Shown piece after piece: positions 17,307 to 26,242 of a stretch of DNA of 64,000 nucleotides. Below the pieces are notes generated by a model. The model ran no database searches and had not been told where the DNA came from. It saw only the letters and a program-made list of their open reading frames with translations. The DNA comes from Brevundimonas sp. MF30-B. Its GTDB lineage: Bacteria; Pseudomonadota; Alphaproteobacteria; Caulobacterales; Caulobacteraceae. Position 1 is the stretch's first letter. Each line of letters starts with the position of its first letter. The position numbers and the translations under genes are program-made. The stretch lies in the NCBI RefSeq assembly GCF_004683885.1, contig NZ_CP038440.1:1026001-1090000 (forward strand). The letters run 5' to 3'.

Positions 17307-17693
17307 TTATGAGGTCGGGCTGAAGGACACCCGGACGTCTATCCGGGTGCGGAAGAGGGTGTTGGGGGCGTCGCCGAACTGGCCGCGTTCCTCGTCGAGG
17401 ACCACCGCCCCTTGAAATTTCATCCCGCCGATCACGGCGCCGATGCTGGGAAGGGCCTGTTTAAAGGCTTCTCCGATGGCCTTTGAGCCCAAGAAGGTGA
17501 CGGCCCAGCCGTCCGCCTGGACCCGCGCCATGACCAGACCGCTCGGGCCGCCCAGATGCCAATCAGGCGGCGCATCAATGAGGTGGAGCGCCAAGGACGG
17601 CGCGCCTTCGCGCACGCCCCACTGGATACGATCGGCGACGAGGTCCGTCAGCGCAGTATTTGCGGCGAGGTGGGCGCGCAGAGCCTCTTCCAT
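17307..17693 (-). CDS. Tail completion / terminator protein, DUF3168
   Basis: A 128-residue protein: ALRAHLAANTALTDLVADRI at the N terminus and IDAPPDWHLGG in the middle match the DUF3168 family, a tail terminator that caps the tube. It ends 11 bp before the tube gene. A role as head-tail joining protein is the main alternative. Confidence 0.75.
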   Translation of the reverse strand: MEEALRAHLAANTALTDLVADRIQWGVREGAPSLALHLIDAPPDWHLGGPSGLVMARVQADGWAVTFLGSKAIGEAFKQALPSIGAVIGGMKFQGAVVLDEERGQFGDAPNTLFRTRIDVRVSFSPTS

Positions 17694-17696
17694 GTG

Positions 17697-18155
17697 TCAG
17701 CCTTTCCCGGCACGCTTGGCCCGGCGCTGCGCGCGGGCGCGCGCCTTATCGATCTCCGAACCCAGCGAATCCTTCACCCGCTCAAGGGTGAGGCGCTGTT
17801 CCTGATCCCAGGCGGGACGGCCGTAAGGCTGCGGCCCGTGGTTCTCGTTGCCGAACTCCTGCTGGATCGCCTGCGGAGGCATGCCGCCTCCGACCACTGA
17901 TACGCCCGCGTAGGTTTCGACCGTGCTGCTTTCCGGGAAGTGCTTCTTGGAGCCCTTCTGCCGTTTCGTCCCGGTGTGGATGGCGTCACGTAGGTCTTCG
18001 CGTCTTTTCGGCGCCTTGTCCTTCATGACCTCGGCGACAGGCTCAAGCGCAGCTAGACCGGCGCGGCGAAGGATGTTGCGGGCCGTCGCCTTGCTGAACT
18101 CGCCCAGCGCGACGTCCATCTCCTTGAACCCCTCCAGCTTGACCAAGGGCTTCAC
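17697..18155 (-). CDS. HK97 gp10-like head-tail joining protein
   Basis: A 152-residue basic protein: LEGFKEMDVALGEFSKATAR, VAEVMKDKAPKRREDLRDAI and PYGRPAWDQE follow the HK97 gp10/neck protein pattern. It overlaps the preceding closure gene by four bases. Expected role: joining the connector to the tail. Confidence 0.75.
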   Translation of the reverse strand: MKPLVKLEGFKEMDVALGEFSKATARNILRRAGLAALEPVAEVMKDKAPKRREDLRDAIHTGTKRQKGSKKHFPESSTVETYAGVSVVGGGMPPQAIQQEFGNENHGPQPYGRPAWDQEQRLTLERVKDSLGSEIDKARARAQRRAKRAGKG

Positions 18156-18475
18156 TGAGGGCCGGGCACCTGCTGGGTGACCGCGTGCAGTTCGACCACA
18201 TCGTCGAATGGGCGGACGTCCTGAATGTCCCAGTCCGACCCGTCGAACATGATCTTCATCGAAAGGTCGACGGGTCGGGGGTAGATGCGGAACACGCCCC
18301 GGCGAGAGGTGTCGGTGCCGGAGTTTGCGAGAAACTCCTTGCCGCCCGGAAAGGCGACCTTGGCCCAGACACGGGCCACCAGCTGCGAAGTCTGGACAGG
18401 CGCTCCGGCCGCATCTCTCCCGGTCCCGGTCGGCCTGACCAGATCGATCAGCTTGTTGAACTCGCCGGGGTCCAT
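18152..18475 (-). CDS. Head closure / head-tail adaptor protein
   Basis: A 107-residue protein with the small beta-barrel adaptor pattern (LIDLVRPTGTGRDAAGAPV, VAFPGGKEFL, FRIYPRPVDLSMKI). This is the SPP1 gp16/lambda FII fold family that closes the portal after packaging. It starts at the stop of the preceding small gene (TGATG). Confidence 0.7.
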   Translation of the reverse strand: MDPGEFNKLIDLVRPTGTGRDAAGAPVQTSQLVARVWAKVAFPGGKEFLANSGTDTSRRGVFRIYPRPVDLSMKIMFDGSDWDIQDVRPFDDVVELHAVTQQVPGPQ

Positions 18476-18654
18476 CAGGCGGCCTTGGACTTACCCGAGG
18501 CCGGCGCCTTGGGCTCTGCCTTCAGGACGCCGGCCCGGTCGGCCGCCACGGCGCGGTCGTTGCTGATCTCGCCGCTGAATCCGGCAGGATATTCTTCGTA
18601 GGAAGTCGCGCTGGTGGGCCAGCGCCAGGCCTTCGCGAACTCGACAGGCTTCAT
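18475..18654 (-). CDS. Small unknown protein in head-tail module
   Basis: A 59-residue protein beginning MKPVEFAKAWRW at an ATGA overlap with the connector gene stop. It has a Lys/Ala-rich tail (KAEPKAPASGKSKAA). Not recognised. Its translation is coupled on both sides, so it is probably a genuine structural or assembly accessory. The longer in-frame extension would overlap the connector gene and is less likely. Confidence 0.55.
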   Translation of the reverse strand: MKPVEFAKAWRWPTSATSYEEYPAGFSGEISNDRAVAADRAGVLKAEPKAPASGKSKAA

Positions 18655-18944
18655 GGGTTGATGTCCCTGAAAGGAGCGAGCAGCGCATTCACGCCGAACG
18701 GCAACTCGGTCACGGATAGGTTTCCGGTGTTCACCGGAAGGCGGTTTCGGAACCACATGGCGATGAGCAGAAGCGCCGCCTGACGCAGTTCCGACGGGTG
18801 GTCCTCGCCGTCGATGAAGGCACGCCCGGTGAGGCGGCCGATGTAGGCCTCAGCCGCCTCGATCAAATCCCTGATGAACTGATCCTCGTTCGCCTCAGTC
18901 ACTCGCAGATTGGCCTTGGCCTGTTCCAGACTGACGAGGCTCAT
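18651..18944 (-). CDS. Head-tail connector protein (gp6-like)
   Basis: A 97-residue protein: SLEQAKANLRVTEANEDQFI and LIEAAEAYIGRLTGRA are the helical signature of HK97 gp6/gp15-type connectors that bind the portal ring. The C-terminal LPFGVNALLAPFRD is also typical. Confidence 0.8.
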   Translation of the reverse strand: MSLVSLEQAKANLRVTEANEDQFIRDLIEAAEAYIGRLTGRAFIDGEDHPSELRQAALLLIAMWFRNRLPVNTGNLSVTELPFGVNALLAPFRDINP

Positions 18945-18947
18945 GGA

Positions 18948-19196
18948 TCAGGCCTTGGTCTCGGCCGCCTTGACGGCCTTGTTCTCGGGCGCGCCGGTCT
19001 TGGCCTGGGCCGCCTTGACGGCCTTGGCGTCCAGATGCCCGGCGGCGACGGTGCCCTTGGCGATCAGCTTCTCGCCGTAGGCCTTTTGGATGCGGTAGTG
19101 GTCGCCCTCGACGTGCGAACCCTCGGCGTTGAGGTGCTGCTTCAGCGCGGTCACCTCGATCTTGCCGTCTTCGGTCTTCTCGGTCTTCTCGGTCAT
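18948..19196 (-). CDS. Small charged protein next to capsid gene
   Basis: An 82-residue protein of simple composition (Lys, Ala, Glu), with near-repeated segments DAKAVKAAQAKTGAPENKAVKAAETKA broken by Gly/Pro. An N-terminal MTEKTEKTEDGKIEV leads into a region predicted helical. It lies just downstream of the major capsid gene, a common place for capsid decoration or stabilising proteins. No family recognised. Confidence 0.6.
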   Translation of the reverse strand: MTEKTEKTEDGKIEVTALKQHLNAEGSHVEGDHYRIQKAYGEKLIAKGTVAAGHLDAKAVKAAQAKTGAPENKAVKAAETKA

Positions 19197-19254
19197 GTCG
19201 CCCTCCTCAGGCGGATAGACGGGGACCGGCGAACCGGCCCCGTCTTCAGGTGGA

Positions 19255-20466
19255 TCAGGCGGCAGCCAGGGCGCCGGTGATGAAGGCCGGCGGGCGGTAG
19301 ACCGTCAGGGCCAGGCGTTCTTCGGCGCGCACCGTGATGGCGTTGCGAACGAAGTTGTCCTTGTCCTCGGTCGAGACCTCGACGCCGGCGTCCTCGCGAT
19401 CCCATATCTGGGCGGCGGTGGCGAAGGCGCCGACGAGGAAGGAGCCGGCGGCGATGGCGTCGCTCTCGACCACGCGCAGGCCCCACAGACGCTGTTCGGC
19501 GCCGGAGGTGAACGCGGAGTAGAGGTAGCGGCCGTCCGCATCCTTCAGCAGCTCGATCTTGGCCCAGTCTTCCGGATTCAGGACGACGCCGTCGGCCGGC
19601 AGGAAGGCCTTGCGGGCCTGCAACTTCGCCCAGCGCAGTCGGTCGACGAAGCTGGTCGAACCGGCCGGGATGCCGGTGGCGCTGAACGCGGTCGCCTGAG
19701 GGATAATGCCCTCGAGGTTCTGGCCGGTCCCGTCGCCCAGCAGCAGTTGCGCGTCTTCGATGACCGCCAAACCGTAGCGCAGTTGGCCGTCGATTATGCT
19801 CTCCAGCATCGGCGTGTCGTCCAGCACCTGCTTGGAGGCGGCCACCCAGTGCGCGATGGTGCGGACGGGCACCGTCTCCATGCTGAACTGCATGTTCGAC
19901 TCGGGCTTCAGCGCCAGTTCCGCGACGGGCGCGGCGGCGTTGGTGAAGCCCGTCATGCGCGGATATTCCACGGCCGACTGGCTGGTTCGGCCCTGGGCGA
20001 GCAGCGACCGGACGGTGACCGGCTGCTGGGGCAGGCCGACCAGGCCGACGCGCTGCGCTTGGCCGAGCGCCTGGACGGTCTGGCCGGAGACCGAGGTGTT
20101 GGCCAGGGTGATGGCCTTCATCTCGATGCGGCCGGTCGAGCCGCGGCGAGCCTGCTGCATCGCCTTGAACTGCTCGGAGGCTGACGCGATCTGGCCGGCG
20201 GACTTGCCCTCGATGTCACTGCCGCGAGGGCGAGACGCCTTCTTGTCCACCTCGTCGGCCAGGTCGACGGCCTTCTTCACCTCGACCTGCAAGTCCTTCA
20301 GGCGGCCTTCCAGATCGGTCGTGTCCGCCTTGCCTTCGACGGCCTTGCGGATTTCATCGATGACCTGGGCCAGATCCTCGGTCTTCTTGTCGACCTTCTC
20401 GTAGGTCGACTTCACCTCGCTCTTGATTTCGTCGGCGAGGGCTTGGGTTTCAGCATCATAAGCCAT
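19255..20466 (-). CDS. HK97-type major capsid protein with N-terminal delta domain
   Basis: A 403-residue protein. The start MAYDAETQALADEI at 20466 has GGAG upstream; an earlier in-frame start lies in the protease gene. Residues about 1-100 are a Lys/Glu-rich coiled coil (YEKVDKKTEDLAQVIDEI), the delta domain that scaffolds assembly and is then cut off. The rest has the HK97 fold signatures (PVTVRSLLAQG ... WVAASKQVLDD ... GDGTGQNLEGI). The protease gene is 4 bp upstream, consistent with cleavage in maturation. Confidence 0.9.
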   Translation of the reverse strand: MAYDAETQALADEIKSEVKSTYEKVDKKTEDLAQVIDEIRKAVEGKADTTDLEGRLKDLQVEVKKAVDLADEVDKKASRPRGSDIEGKSAGQIASASEQFKAMQQARRGSTGRIEMKAITLANTSVSGQTVQALGQAQRVGLVGLPQQPVTVRSLLAQGRTSQSAVEYPRMTGFTNAAAPVAELALKPESNMQFSMETVPVRTIAHWVAASKQVLDDTPMLESIIDGQLRYGLAVIEDAQLLLGDGTGQNLEGIIPQATAFSATGIPAGSTSFVDRLRWAKLQARKAFLPADGVVLNPEDWAKIELLKDADGRYLYSAFTSGAEQRLWGLRVVESDAIAAGSFLVGAFATAAQIWDREDAGVEVSTEDKDNFVRNAITVRAEERLALTVYRPPAFITGALAAA

Positions 20467-20470
20467 GGGT

Positions 20471-21112
20471 TCAGCTCCTGTTGATGGCTTTGAGGTCGGA
20501 GAGGACGGCGTGAGCCATCCGGTTGACCGCACCGTCACCAGCGTCACGCTTGGCTTGGATGGCGGGGAGGCCGGAGCGCATCAGGGCGCGCGCGACCGTT
20601 CGGGAAAGCCCAGCGCCGCGCGTGAGCCGTTCCTCGATCTCGTTGGCGGTCATCTCGGCCGCCTTGACGGAGTCGATGCGGGCCGTGCCCAGCATCGGGA
20701 AAGTGACGATCGACGTTTCGAAGAGGCGCACTTCCGTCAGGCGTCGGCCTTCGCCGTCGCGCTCGAAACGCAGGGTCTTGTAGCCGATGGACAGACCGTC
20801 GAGGGCGCCCATCTTTATCAGGCCGTGGGCTTCGCGCCCGTCCTGCACGTCGAGGGCCAGCTGGCCTTTCACGCGCAGGCCCCGGTCGTCCTCGGTGTAA
20901 TCCGTCCAGACGCCGATCACGTCGCGGGGCTCATGCTCGCGAAGCATGGGCATGGGCCGGCCAGCGCGGATCGCCAGCGTCTTCGTGAACGCGCCGCGCA
21001 CCACCGTGTCGCCGCCGTCGTCGCGCTGGCCGAACAGCGAGGCGTAGCCGGTGATGATCCCCTCGTCGGTGATGGTCGCGTCGGCCAGGCCGATAGCCTT
21101 ATGCTCCAGCAT
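20471..21112 (-). CDS. HK97-family prohead protease
   Basis: A 213-residue protein. His60 in MLREHEP and Ser108 in GALDGLSIGY are the catalytic pair of family S78. The N-terminal part (TGYASLFGQRDDGGD; VRGAFTKTL) also matches. It would remove the capsid delta domain. The C-terminal tail of about 60 residues is probably an interaction segment. The start overlaps the portal gene end. Confidence 0.9.
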   Translation of the reverse strand: MLEHKAIGLADATITDEGIITGYASLFGQRDDGGDTVVRGAFTKTLAIRAGRPMPMLREHEPRDVIGVWTDYTEDDRGLRVKGQLALDVQDGREAHGLIKMGALDGLSIGYKTLRFERDGEGRRLTEVRLFETSIVTFPMLGTARIDSVKAAEMTANEIEERLTRGAGLSRTVARALMRSGLPAIQAKRDAGDGAVNRMAHAVLSDLKAINRS

Positions 21113-22337
21113 TGTTGGTCTCCTTCGGCGCGTCGCCGGCGCCCAGGCGCATGTTCAGGGGGCTCAGGAACTCGTCGCCGCCGTCGCGGGGGTTCCGGTT
21201 CTCGGCCTCGCGGACCTCGTCTGGGCTCATCGCGCCCATGTTGACCATCTTCGCGTAGAAGGCCGACCGCTTGTCGGGGTCGCCCTCCATCAGACCGTCG
21301 AGGATGAACCGCGGCCAGACGTCCACGTCCTTGGTTTCCCAGCGCACCACGTCGCGTTTCAGCGCACCCTCCCAGCGCTCGGTCCAGGGCGCGATGGAGT
21401 GGATGACGTGGGCTTGGAAGAAGGCCCCGGCCGAAGCGAAGGTCGAAGCCTTGTCGGACTGCATGACCATCTGCGGAAAGACACGCACGGCGCGGCAGCC
21501 TTCTTCGATTTGGAACCGACGGGTCTCCAGCTGCTGGGCGTCCACGCCGGTCATATTGAGGGACGTGAACTTCCAGTTCCCGTCGAGCATCGCCACACCG
21601 CCATCGCCGCCGGGACCGAAACGCTCATTCCAGCGCACGCGCATCTTCTGGACGGCTTCGTCCCCGACCGGCGTCTCAGTCGCGAGAACCCCTGACGGCC
21701 TTGCCCCCTTGCCGAACAGATCAGCCTGGGACTGCTCCAGCGCCGTGGCCAGGCCGATGGCTTCTCGGGCGAGGCTCACAATGTTGAGGCCGATGGCGCC
21801 GTCCCACGACGGCCCCTTGAGGTGGAAGATTTTCTCCCGCTCGACCTTGGTGAACTGGCCGCCGCCCAGGTTGATCTCGTAGCGGACGCTGCGGTCTTCC
21901 TCGACGATGACCTTGATGTCATCCGGGGCGATGGGGATCAGTTCCCGGACCTCGCCGTCTGAGTCCCTGCGATTGATGAAGGCATAGGCGTTGCCAGCCA
22001 GGACCGCATGCAGGGTCAGGGTCTCGCGAAACTCGAACGAGGTCATCCAGTCGTTCGGCTGGTAGGCGATCAGCTTGTAGAGGGCGTGATCCCGCGCCGG
22101 CGAGCGCACGGTGCGGCCGTTGGGGTCGTTCTTTTCGTCATAGAGCTTGAGCGGAACCTGGGCCACGCCTTCCGCAATGACGCGGGCGGCGCACAGGATC
22201 GAAGTCACCTGCAAGGCGGTCTCGGGCGTCACCGAGACCTTGGAACGCGTGCCGGAGCTTTCGCGGCCGTTGACGACCGAGGGGCGACGGATGCGCCCCC
22301 AGATGCCGCGCCAGCTGGGAAGGGTCCAGGACGCCAT
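21099..22337 (-). CDS. HK97-family portal protein
   Basis: A 412-residue protein. The ALQVTSILCAARVIAEGVAQ and YQPNDWMTSFEFRETLTLH segments, then NAYAFINRRDSDGEV and the DIKVIVEEDRSVRYEI turn, are characteristic of HK97-type portals. The portal forms the dodecameric DNA channel at the capsid vertex. The usual order terminase, portal, protease, capsid is kept. Confidence 0.9.
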   Translation of the reverse strand: MASWTLPSWRGIWGRIRRPSVVNGRESSGTRSKVSVTPETALQVTSILCAARVIAEGVAQVPLKLYDEKNDPNGRTVRSPARDHALYKLIAYQPNDWMTSFEFRETLTLHAVLAGNAYAFINRRDSDGEVRELIPIAPDDIKVIVEEDRSVRYEINLGGGQFTKVEREKIFHLKGPSWDGAIGLNIVSLAREAIGLATALEQSQADLFGKGARPSGVLATETPVGDEAVQKMRVRWNERFGPGGDGGVAMLDGNWKFTSLNMTGVDAQQLETRRFQIEEGCRAVRVFPQMVMQSDKASTFASAGAFFQAHVIHSIAPWTERWEGALKRDVVRWETKDVDVWPRFILDGLMEGDPDKRSAFYAKMVNMGAMSPDEVREAENRNPRDGGDEFLSPLNMRLGAGDAPKETNNAGA

Positions 22338-24136
22338 CAGAGGATGATCAGCTCACCGGTTTCGAGATAGCTCTTCATCGGCTGCTCCTGTGCGAGGACG
22401 CTCATCGCCGGGTGCAGCCCGGTCACGAGCGCGTCCATGCCGTCGATCTTGTTCGGGGAATCCGGGCTCTCCTTCTTCGGAAGGATCGTCCCGTCGATCT
22501 TCTTCGTGACCACGACGTTCGAGGCCATCCAGTCCATGACGGGATTGCCGTCGTGCCGGAGCTTGCTGGGCCCGGCCTTCACCCGAGCCTCGATCTCCTT
22601 GGCCGGGTCGGTGTGGTTCCTGGCGTTCTTCGGCAGGATCGCGGCGACCGGGTCGTCGGGATTGCCCAGATCCTTGTTGATCCGGCTGGCCATCTGCTGG
22701 AAGGCGGCGAACTGGTCGCCGGTCGCCCTGCGGACGGAGTAGCGCTCGATCCAGGCCCTGATCTGGGCCTCGATCACGTCATGATCGACCCAGTCGCCTT
22801 CGGTCAGCTGCAGGTGGCCTTGGTCGACCCAGGTCCGATAGGGGGCGGGGCCGTCGCCCTGGGCATGATCGGGCTGGTCCAGCACGGCGCTGGGCAGCCA
22901 AAAGATCGGCTTGAAGATCAGCCGGCCCTGCTTGTCGAAGGCGCACAGGACCAGGGCGGTGATGTCGTCCTTGTCGGCAAGGTCCGCGCCGATCCAGCAA
23001 TCCAGGCCGTCGAAGTCTTCCCAAGACAGGGCAGGGTCGGCGCAGGCGCGCCACGCCGTCATGTTCAGCCAGGCTGACGCGGCGCCCAGCCAGCGGTTCA
23101 GGTTCTTCGTGAAGAAGTTGGCCTCGGCCGAGGGCGAGGCTTTCGCGTCCGCCGCCTCCTTATTCATGAAGGCGATGCTGGGGGTCACGCCCAACATCGG
23201 GTTGGCCTTGACCCAGACCTTCGGATCGTAGGGGTCGTCGGCCGGCGTCACGACGGCGCCGGTCTCGTCTAGGACTTCCTCGTCCAGCGTGAAGATGATG
23301 CCGAAGTAGTGGTCGGCTTCGAAGATGCCCTCTAGCACCTTGGTCAGATAGGTCCGCTGCTCGTAGCAGATGCCGTTGGTTTTGAAGCCGGCCGTGGTGA
23401 TGATCCACATCAGCGGGTTCTGGCGCGCGCCGAAGGCCGACTTGATCACGTCGAACAGGGCGCGGGTCGGGTGAGCATGAAGCTCGTCCAGCACGCCAAG
23501 GTGCGGGTTATGACCGTCCTGCGTCGAGCCCTTGGAGTTGATCGGCTGGATGTAACCGCCGTTGTCGCTGCAGGTGATCGACTTGGCCCAGGCCTCGACC
23601 CCGAAGGCTTCGCGAAGGTCCGGGCTCTTGCCGACCATCTTCCGGGCCGGGTCGAACACCTTGCCGGCCTGGGCGCCGGTCGTGGCGCCGATGACCACCT
23701 GCGGGCCGACCTCGCCCTCACAGGTCAGGCAGTAGAGGCTGACCCCGGCCGTGAGCGTGGACTTGGCCCCCTTCCGGGCCATCTCGACGTAGGCGTAGCT
23801 GAAACGCCTGCACCCGTCGTCGCGGCGGCGCCAGCCGAACACCGCAACGAGGATGAAGATCTGCGGCGGCTCCAGCCGGATGTTCGGCGTCTCCCAGACG
23901 CCCTCGACGTGCGGCAGCTTCTCGATGAAGTCGCACACGTCGTCGGCGTGCCAACGATCAAAGACGTAGCCCCAGCGGCGATCCCGTTTCGCGCGCGCCA
24001 GATCGGCCAGGTGCCGACGACACGCCAGCTTGACCCATTTGCAGGCCACAACCCTCCCAGTGTCGACCTGTTTGGCCCAGCGCTCCGCGATGCCAGCGTA
24101 ATCTCGGGCACCGTGGCCCTTAATTCGCGCGGCCAT
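22337..24136 (-). CDS. Terminase large subunit
   Basis: A 599-residue protein. The modified Walker A RKGAKST lies at residues 121-127, after the aromatic EPPQIFILVAVFGW segment. The Walker B-like GVLDELHAHP is near residue 215. The nuclease domain follows, with WIGADLADKDDITAL near residue 385 supplying an RNase H-like aspartate. It packages DNA through the portal and cuts it. It overlaps the end of the small subunit gene. Confidence 0.9.
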   Translation of the reverse strand: MAARIKGHGARDYAGIAERWAKQVDTGRVVACKWVKLACRRHLADLARAKRDRRWGYVFDRWHADDVCDFIEKLPHVEGVWETPNIRLEPPQIFILVAVFGWRRRDDGCRRFSYAYVEMARKGAKSTLTAGVSLYCLTCEGEVGPQVVIGATTGAQAGKVFDPARKMVGKSPDLREAFGVEAWAKSITCSDNGGYIQPINSKGSTQDGHNPHLGVLDELHAHPTRALFDVIKSAFGARQNPLMWIITTAGFKTNGICYEQRTYLTKVLEGIFEADHYFGIIFTLDEEVLDETGAVVTPADDPYDPKVWVKANPMLGVTPSIAFMNKEAADAKASPSAEANFFTKNLNRWLGAASAWLNMTAWRACADPALSWEDFDGLDCWIGADLADKDDITALVLCAFDKQGRLIFKPIFWLPSAVLDQPDHAQGDGPAPYRTWVDQGHLQLTEGDWVDHDVIEAQIRAWIERYSVRRATGDQFAAFQQMASRINKDLGNPDDPVAAILPKNARNHTDPAKEIEARVKAGPSKLRHDGNPVMDWMASNVVVTKKIDGTILPKKESPDSPNKIDGMDALVTGLHPAMSVLAQEQPMKSYLETGELIIL

Positions 24137-24533
24137 TCCGCGCGAACGGGTTGGCGGGCTTGCCGTTGTCGGCCGGCTTCACCAGCCGCGACTTCGGCCC
24201 GGCCAGGCCGAACAGCTCACCCAGCATCCTGAACTGCGCCACGTAGCTGGCCGGCGCCGGTTCCTCCGCCGTCCGGCACTTCCGCAGGTTCGCCGCCATC
24301 GAGCACCACTCCGCGAAGCTCTCCGCATCGCACTGGCGCGCGCCGTGCGCGATGGCCTCGTTGACGTAGTCGGCCCAGACCTCGGCGACCTCGTCGGGCA
24401 GTGGCGGCGGCTTCAGCGAGAGCGCAGGCGAGATGGTCTCCATGACCTTGACGCCAGTGTCGCGGCTCGGGCGAGCGGTCCCGCGGGCCTCCTTCTGACC
24501 CGGCAGAGCAGGGCGGCGATGACCTTTCTGCAT
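24120..24533 (-). CDS. Terminase small subunit, P27-like
   Basis: A 137-residue protein. The start at 24533 follows GGAGG at nine bases, and the longer open frame has no better site. KGHRRPALPGQKEARGTARP at the N terminus matches the P27 small terminase signature (KGRxP...RGTxRPxRD). Central helices (EVWADYVNEAIAHGARQ) and the PANPFARNGR tail also fit. It would recognise the packaging site; no cos or pac site can be identified by eye. Confidence 0.8.
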   Translation of the reverse strand: MQKGHRRPALPGQKEARGTARPSRDTGVKVMETISPALSLKPPPLPDEVAEVWADYVNEAIAHGARQCDAESFAEWCSMAANLRKCRTAEEPAPASYVAQFRMLGELFGLAGPKSRLVKPADNGKPANPFARNGRAN

Positions 24534-24672
24534 TTTTCGGGGCCTCCGAAATGTTTCATTCGCACGCGTCTTTTTTCGTCCCCGCCCGCCGGTCCCCAGG
24601 CGCTCGCGCCCAAAGATTGACCTCCCCCCTCCCCTCTGATGCGATCCGCTCGCATCTGGGGGTCGTCGCGGG

Positions 24673-25491
24673 TCAGGGGCGGGTGACGACCTGATGGTCG
24701 CCCACCCTCCGCTCATAGGCTGCCCACCATCGGAGGATGGCGCGGCCCATGCCGTCGATGGCGTCTGTCCTCTCTGGGTCGAGGCGCAGGCGGGCGCGAC
24801 AGACGGCGGGGTCGGTCTCCATGACGGTGATGGACGCGGGCTTAAGGGTGTCCTTCCACCACTGGCGACGCTCGGCCTTCGGCTCGGAGACGATCAGCCA
24901 GGCGGCGGGCCAGGAGCAGGGCGTGCGGGACAGGCGGCCCAGCAGTTCGTTGCGCTCTCTCAGCGCCGGGTCCAGCCATTGGCTTCCCCAGCTGTGCTGC
25001 CCCTTGCCCGAGAGGCGGGAGGCGATCACGTCGAGGTCGAGGACCAGGTCGTCGGGCCCAGCTCTCTCCCGAACCCATGTCGACTTACCCGAGGCGGGCG
25101 GACCACAGACGATGTGCAGCGGAACCGATGCGGGCCGAAGCCAGTCGGGCCAGCGAGCGCCCCGGCCGCCAAAGGCCTGATCCCGCGCGGTGCGCCGGTC
25201 GTGGCATGGCTTGCAGAGCGGACGCAGGTTGGACCAGACGAGGCGCAAGTCAGGCCGGTCCTCGATGCTGATGATGTGGTCAGCGACCGTGGCAGCCTCG
25301 ACTATGCCGGCCTCTTCACAGAACAGGCACAGCGGGTTGGCCTGGAGCAAAGCGGCCCGGAGGCGGCGCCAGTCCGCATCGTATCCGCGGCTGGCTGCCG
25401 AGCCGCGGCGGCTATCCGCTTTGCGCTTGGCGACCTTGCGCTGTTGAACCAGGAGGGGCGACGCTCCGATGACCGGCGGGCGTGTGGCCAT
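24673..25491 (-). CDS. HNH endonuclease fused to P-loop kinase-like domain
   Basis: A 272-residue protein starting at 25491 after GGAGA. Residues about 50-100 carry an HNH zinc-finger nuclease (Cys55/Cys58, ADHI with His72, Asn88, CKPCH with Cys93/Cys96/His97). Residues 130-138 are a Walker A (GPPASGKST) opening a P-loop domain like that of small-molecule or polynucleotide kinases, continuing to the C terminus (VLDLDVIASRL, VCRARLRLDPERT). HNH genes next to terminase often assist cos cleavage. The kinase-like fusion is unusual: it might repair or modify ends, but this is inference. Confidence 0.75.
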   Translation of the reverse strand: MATRPPVIGASPLLVQQRKVAKRKADSRRGSAASRGYDADWRRLRAALLQANPLCLFCEEAGIVEAATVADHIISIEDRPDLRLVWSNLRPLCKPCHDRRTARDQAFGGRGARWPDWLRPASVPLHIVCGPPASGKSTWVRERAGPDDLVLDLDVIASRLSGKGQHSWGSQWLDPALRERNELLGRLSRTPCSWPAAWLIVSEPKAERRQWWKDTLKPASITVMETDPAVCRARLRLDPERTDAIDGMGRAILRWWAAYERRVGDHQVVTRP

Positions 25492-25729
25492 CAGCGTCTC
25501 CAGTGATGTCCGGGTGTCCCTGGCCATGGCCGTCCGTGGCCGCAGCCCCGTCGACGCCGGCGTTGACGCCCGAGGGCGCTGGTCAGGTGGATGCGGCCTC
25601 GCCCGGTCAGGCCCCGCTCGCAATGCGTCGACGGTGTCGGGTCGGAGGGGGCGACTGGCGGTAGCTGGCCGAGGCTTGGCGCCCATCCCAGCTTTTTGTA
25701 TTTTCCCCCCTCATTTAGCGAGGGAGGAC

Positions 25730-25966
25730 ATGACCTACTTTTGCTTCATCGAGTCGTCGATCCTGTCGGTCCCGCATATGGAGCCGCTGATCGCAGAAAC
25801 ACTGGAAGAGGCTGAGGCCGAGGCTGAAGCTCTGCTGCGCACCCACTCCAGCGGATACGCAGCGCATGTCATTCTTGATGACGAGCGAGTGGCTACGATC
25901 AGGAAATCACCGCCACGACGACGCGGAGGAACAGCGGACGGCGCTGCCGCATCTCAGAGCCTGTAA
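25730..25966 (+). CDS. Small unknown protein, rightward
   Basis: A 78-residue protein from ATG at 25730 with GGGAGG immediately upstream. It has an acidic helix (AETLEEAEAEAEALLRTH) followed by a short basic tail (KSPPRRRGGTADG). YAAHVILDDERVATI suggests a small beta-strand region. It is divergent from the HNH fusion gene across 238 bp (25492-25729), in which I see no other gene. Function unknown. Confidence 0.5.
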   Translation: MTYFCFIESSILSVPHMEPLIAETLEEAEAEAEALLRTHSSGYAAHVILDDERVATIRKSPPRRRGGTADGAAASQSL

Positions 25967-25985
25967 TCAGGATCACAAACGAGAG

Positions 25986-26083
25986 GCCGACGGCGGGACT
26001 CGAACCCGCGACCTCGACGCTACGGTTGTCGCTTCCGCTTACCCGCAGCCCCGCGCTCTCAATCTCTGCTGAGCTACGCCGGC
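25986..26083 (-). tRNA. tRNA-like element with abnormal anticodon arm
   Basis: On the minus strand a 7-bp acceptor stem (GCCGGCG with CGTCGGC, one G-U), a D arm (GCTC/GAGC) and a perfect T arm (GCGGG, TTCGAGT, CCCGC) are present in tRNA order. The middle does not fold into a normal 5-bp anticodon stem with a 7-base loop. The best pairing is a 7-bp stem (GCTGCGG/CCGTAGC) with a 17-base loop. No CCA is encoded. It may be a degenerate tRNA, a tRNA with an inserted segment, or a structural mimic, so no amino acid is assigned. Confidence 0.5.
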
Positions 26084-26242
26084 GCTCTCGCTCGTGATGA
26101 CGTTCGCCGGTGATCAATCCGGCGGCCTGCCGAGGCAGGTCTCAAAGCCCGATGCCGAAGCAGAGCGGGGACAGTCGCGTCCGTGCGTTGAAAGGCCTGA
26201 TCGTCGGAGGCAGGCTCTAGGTCTCAACTCGAGAGGGCATCA

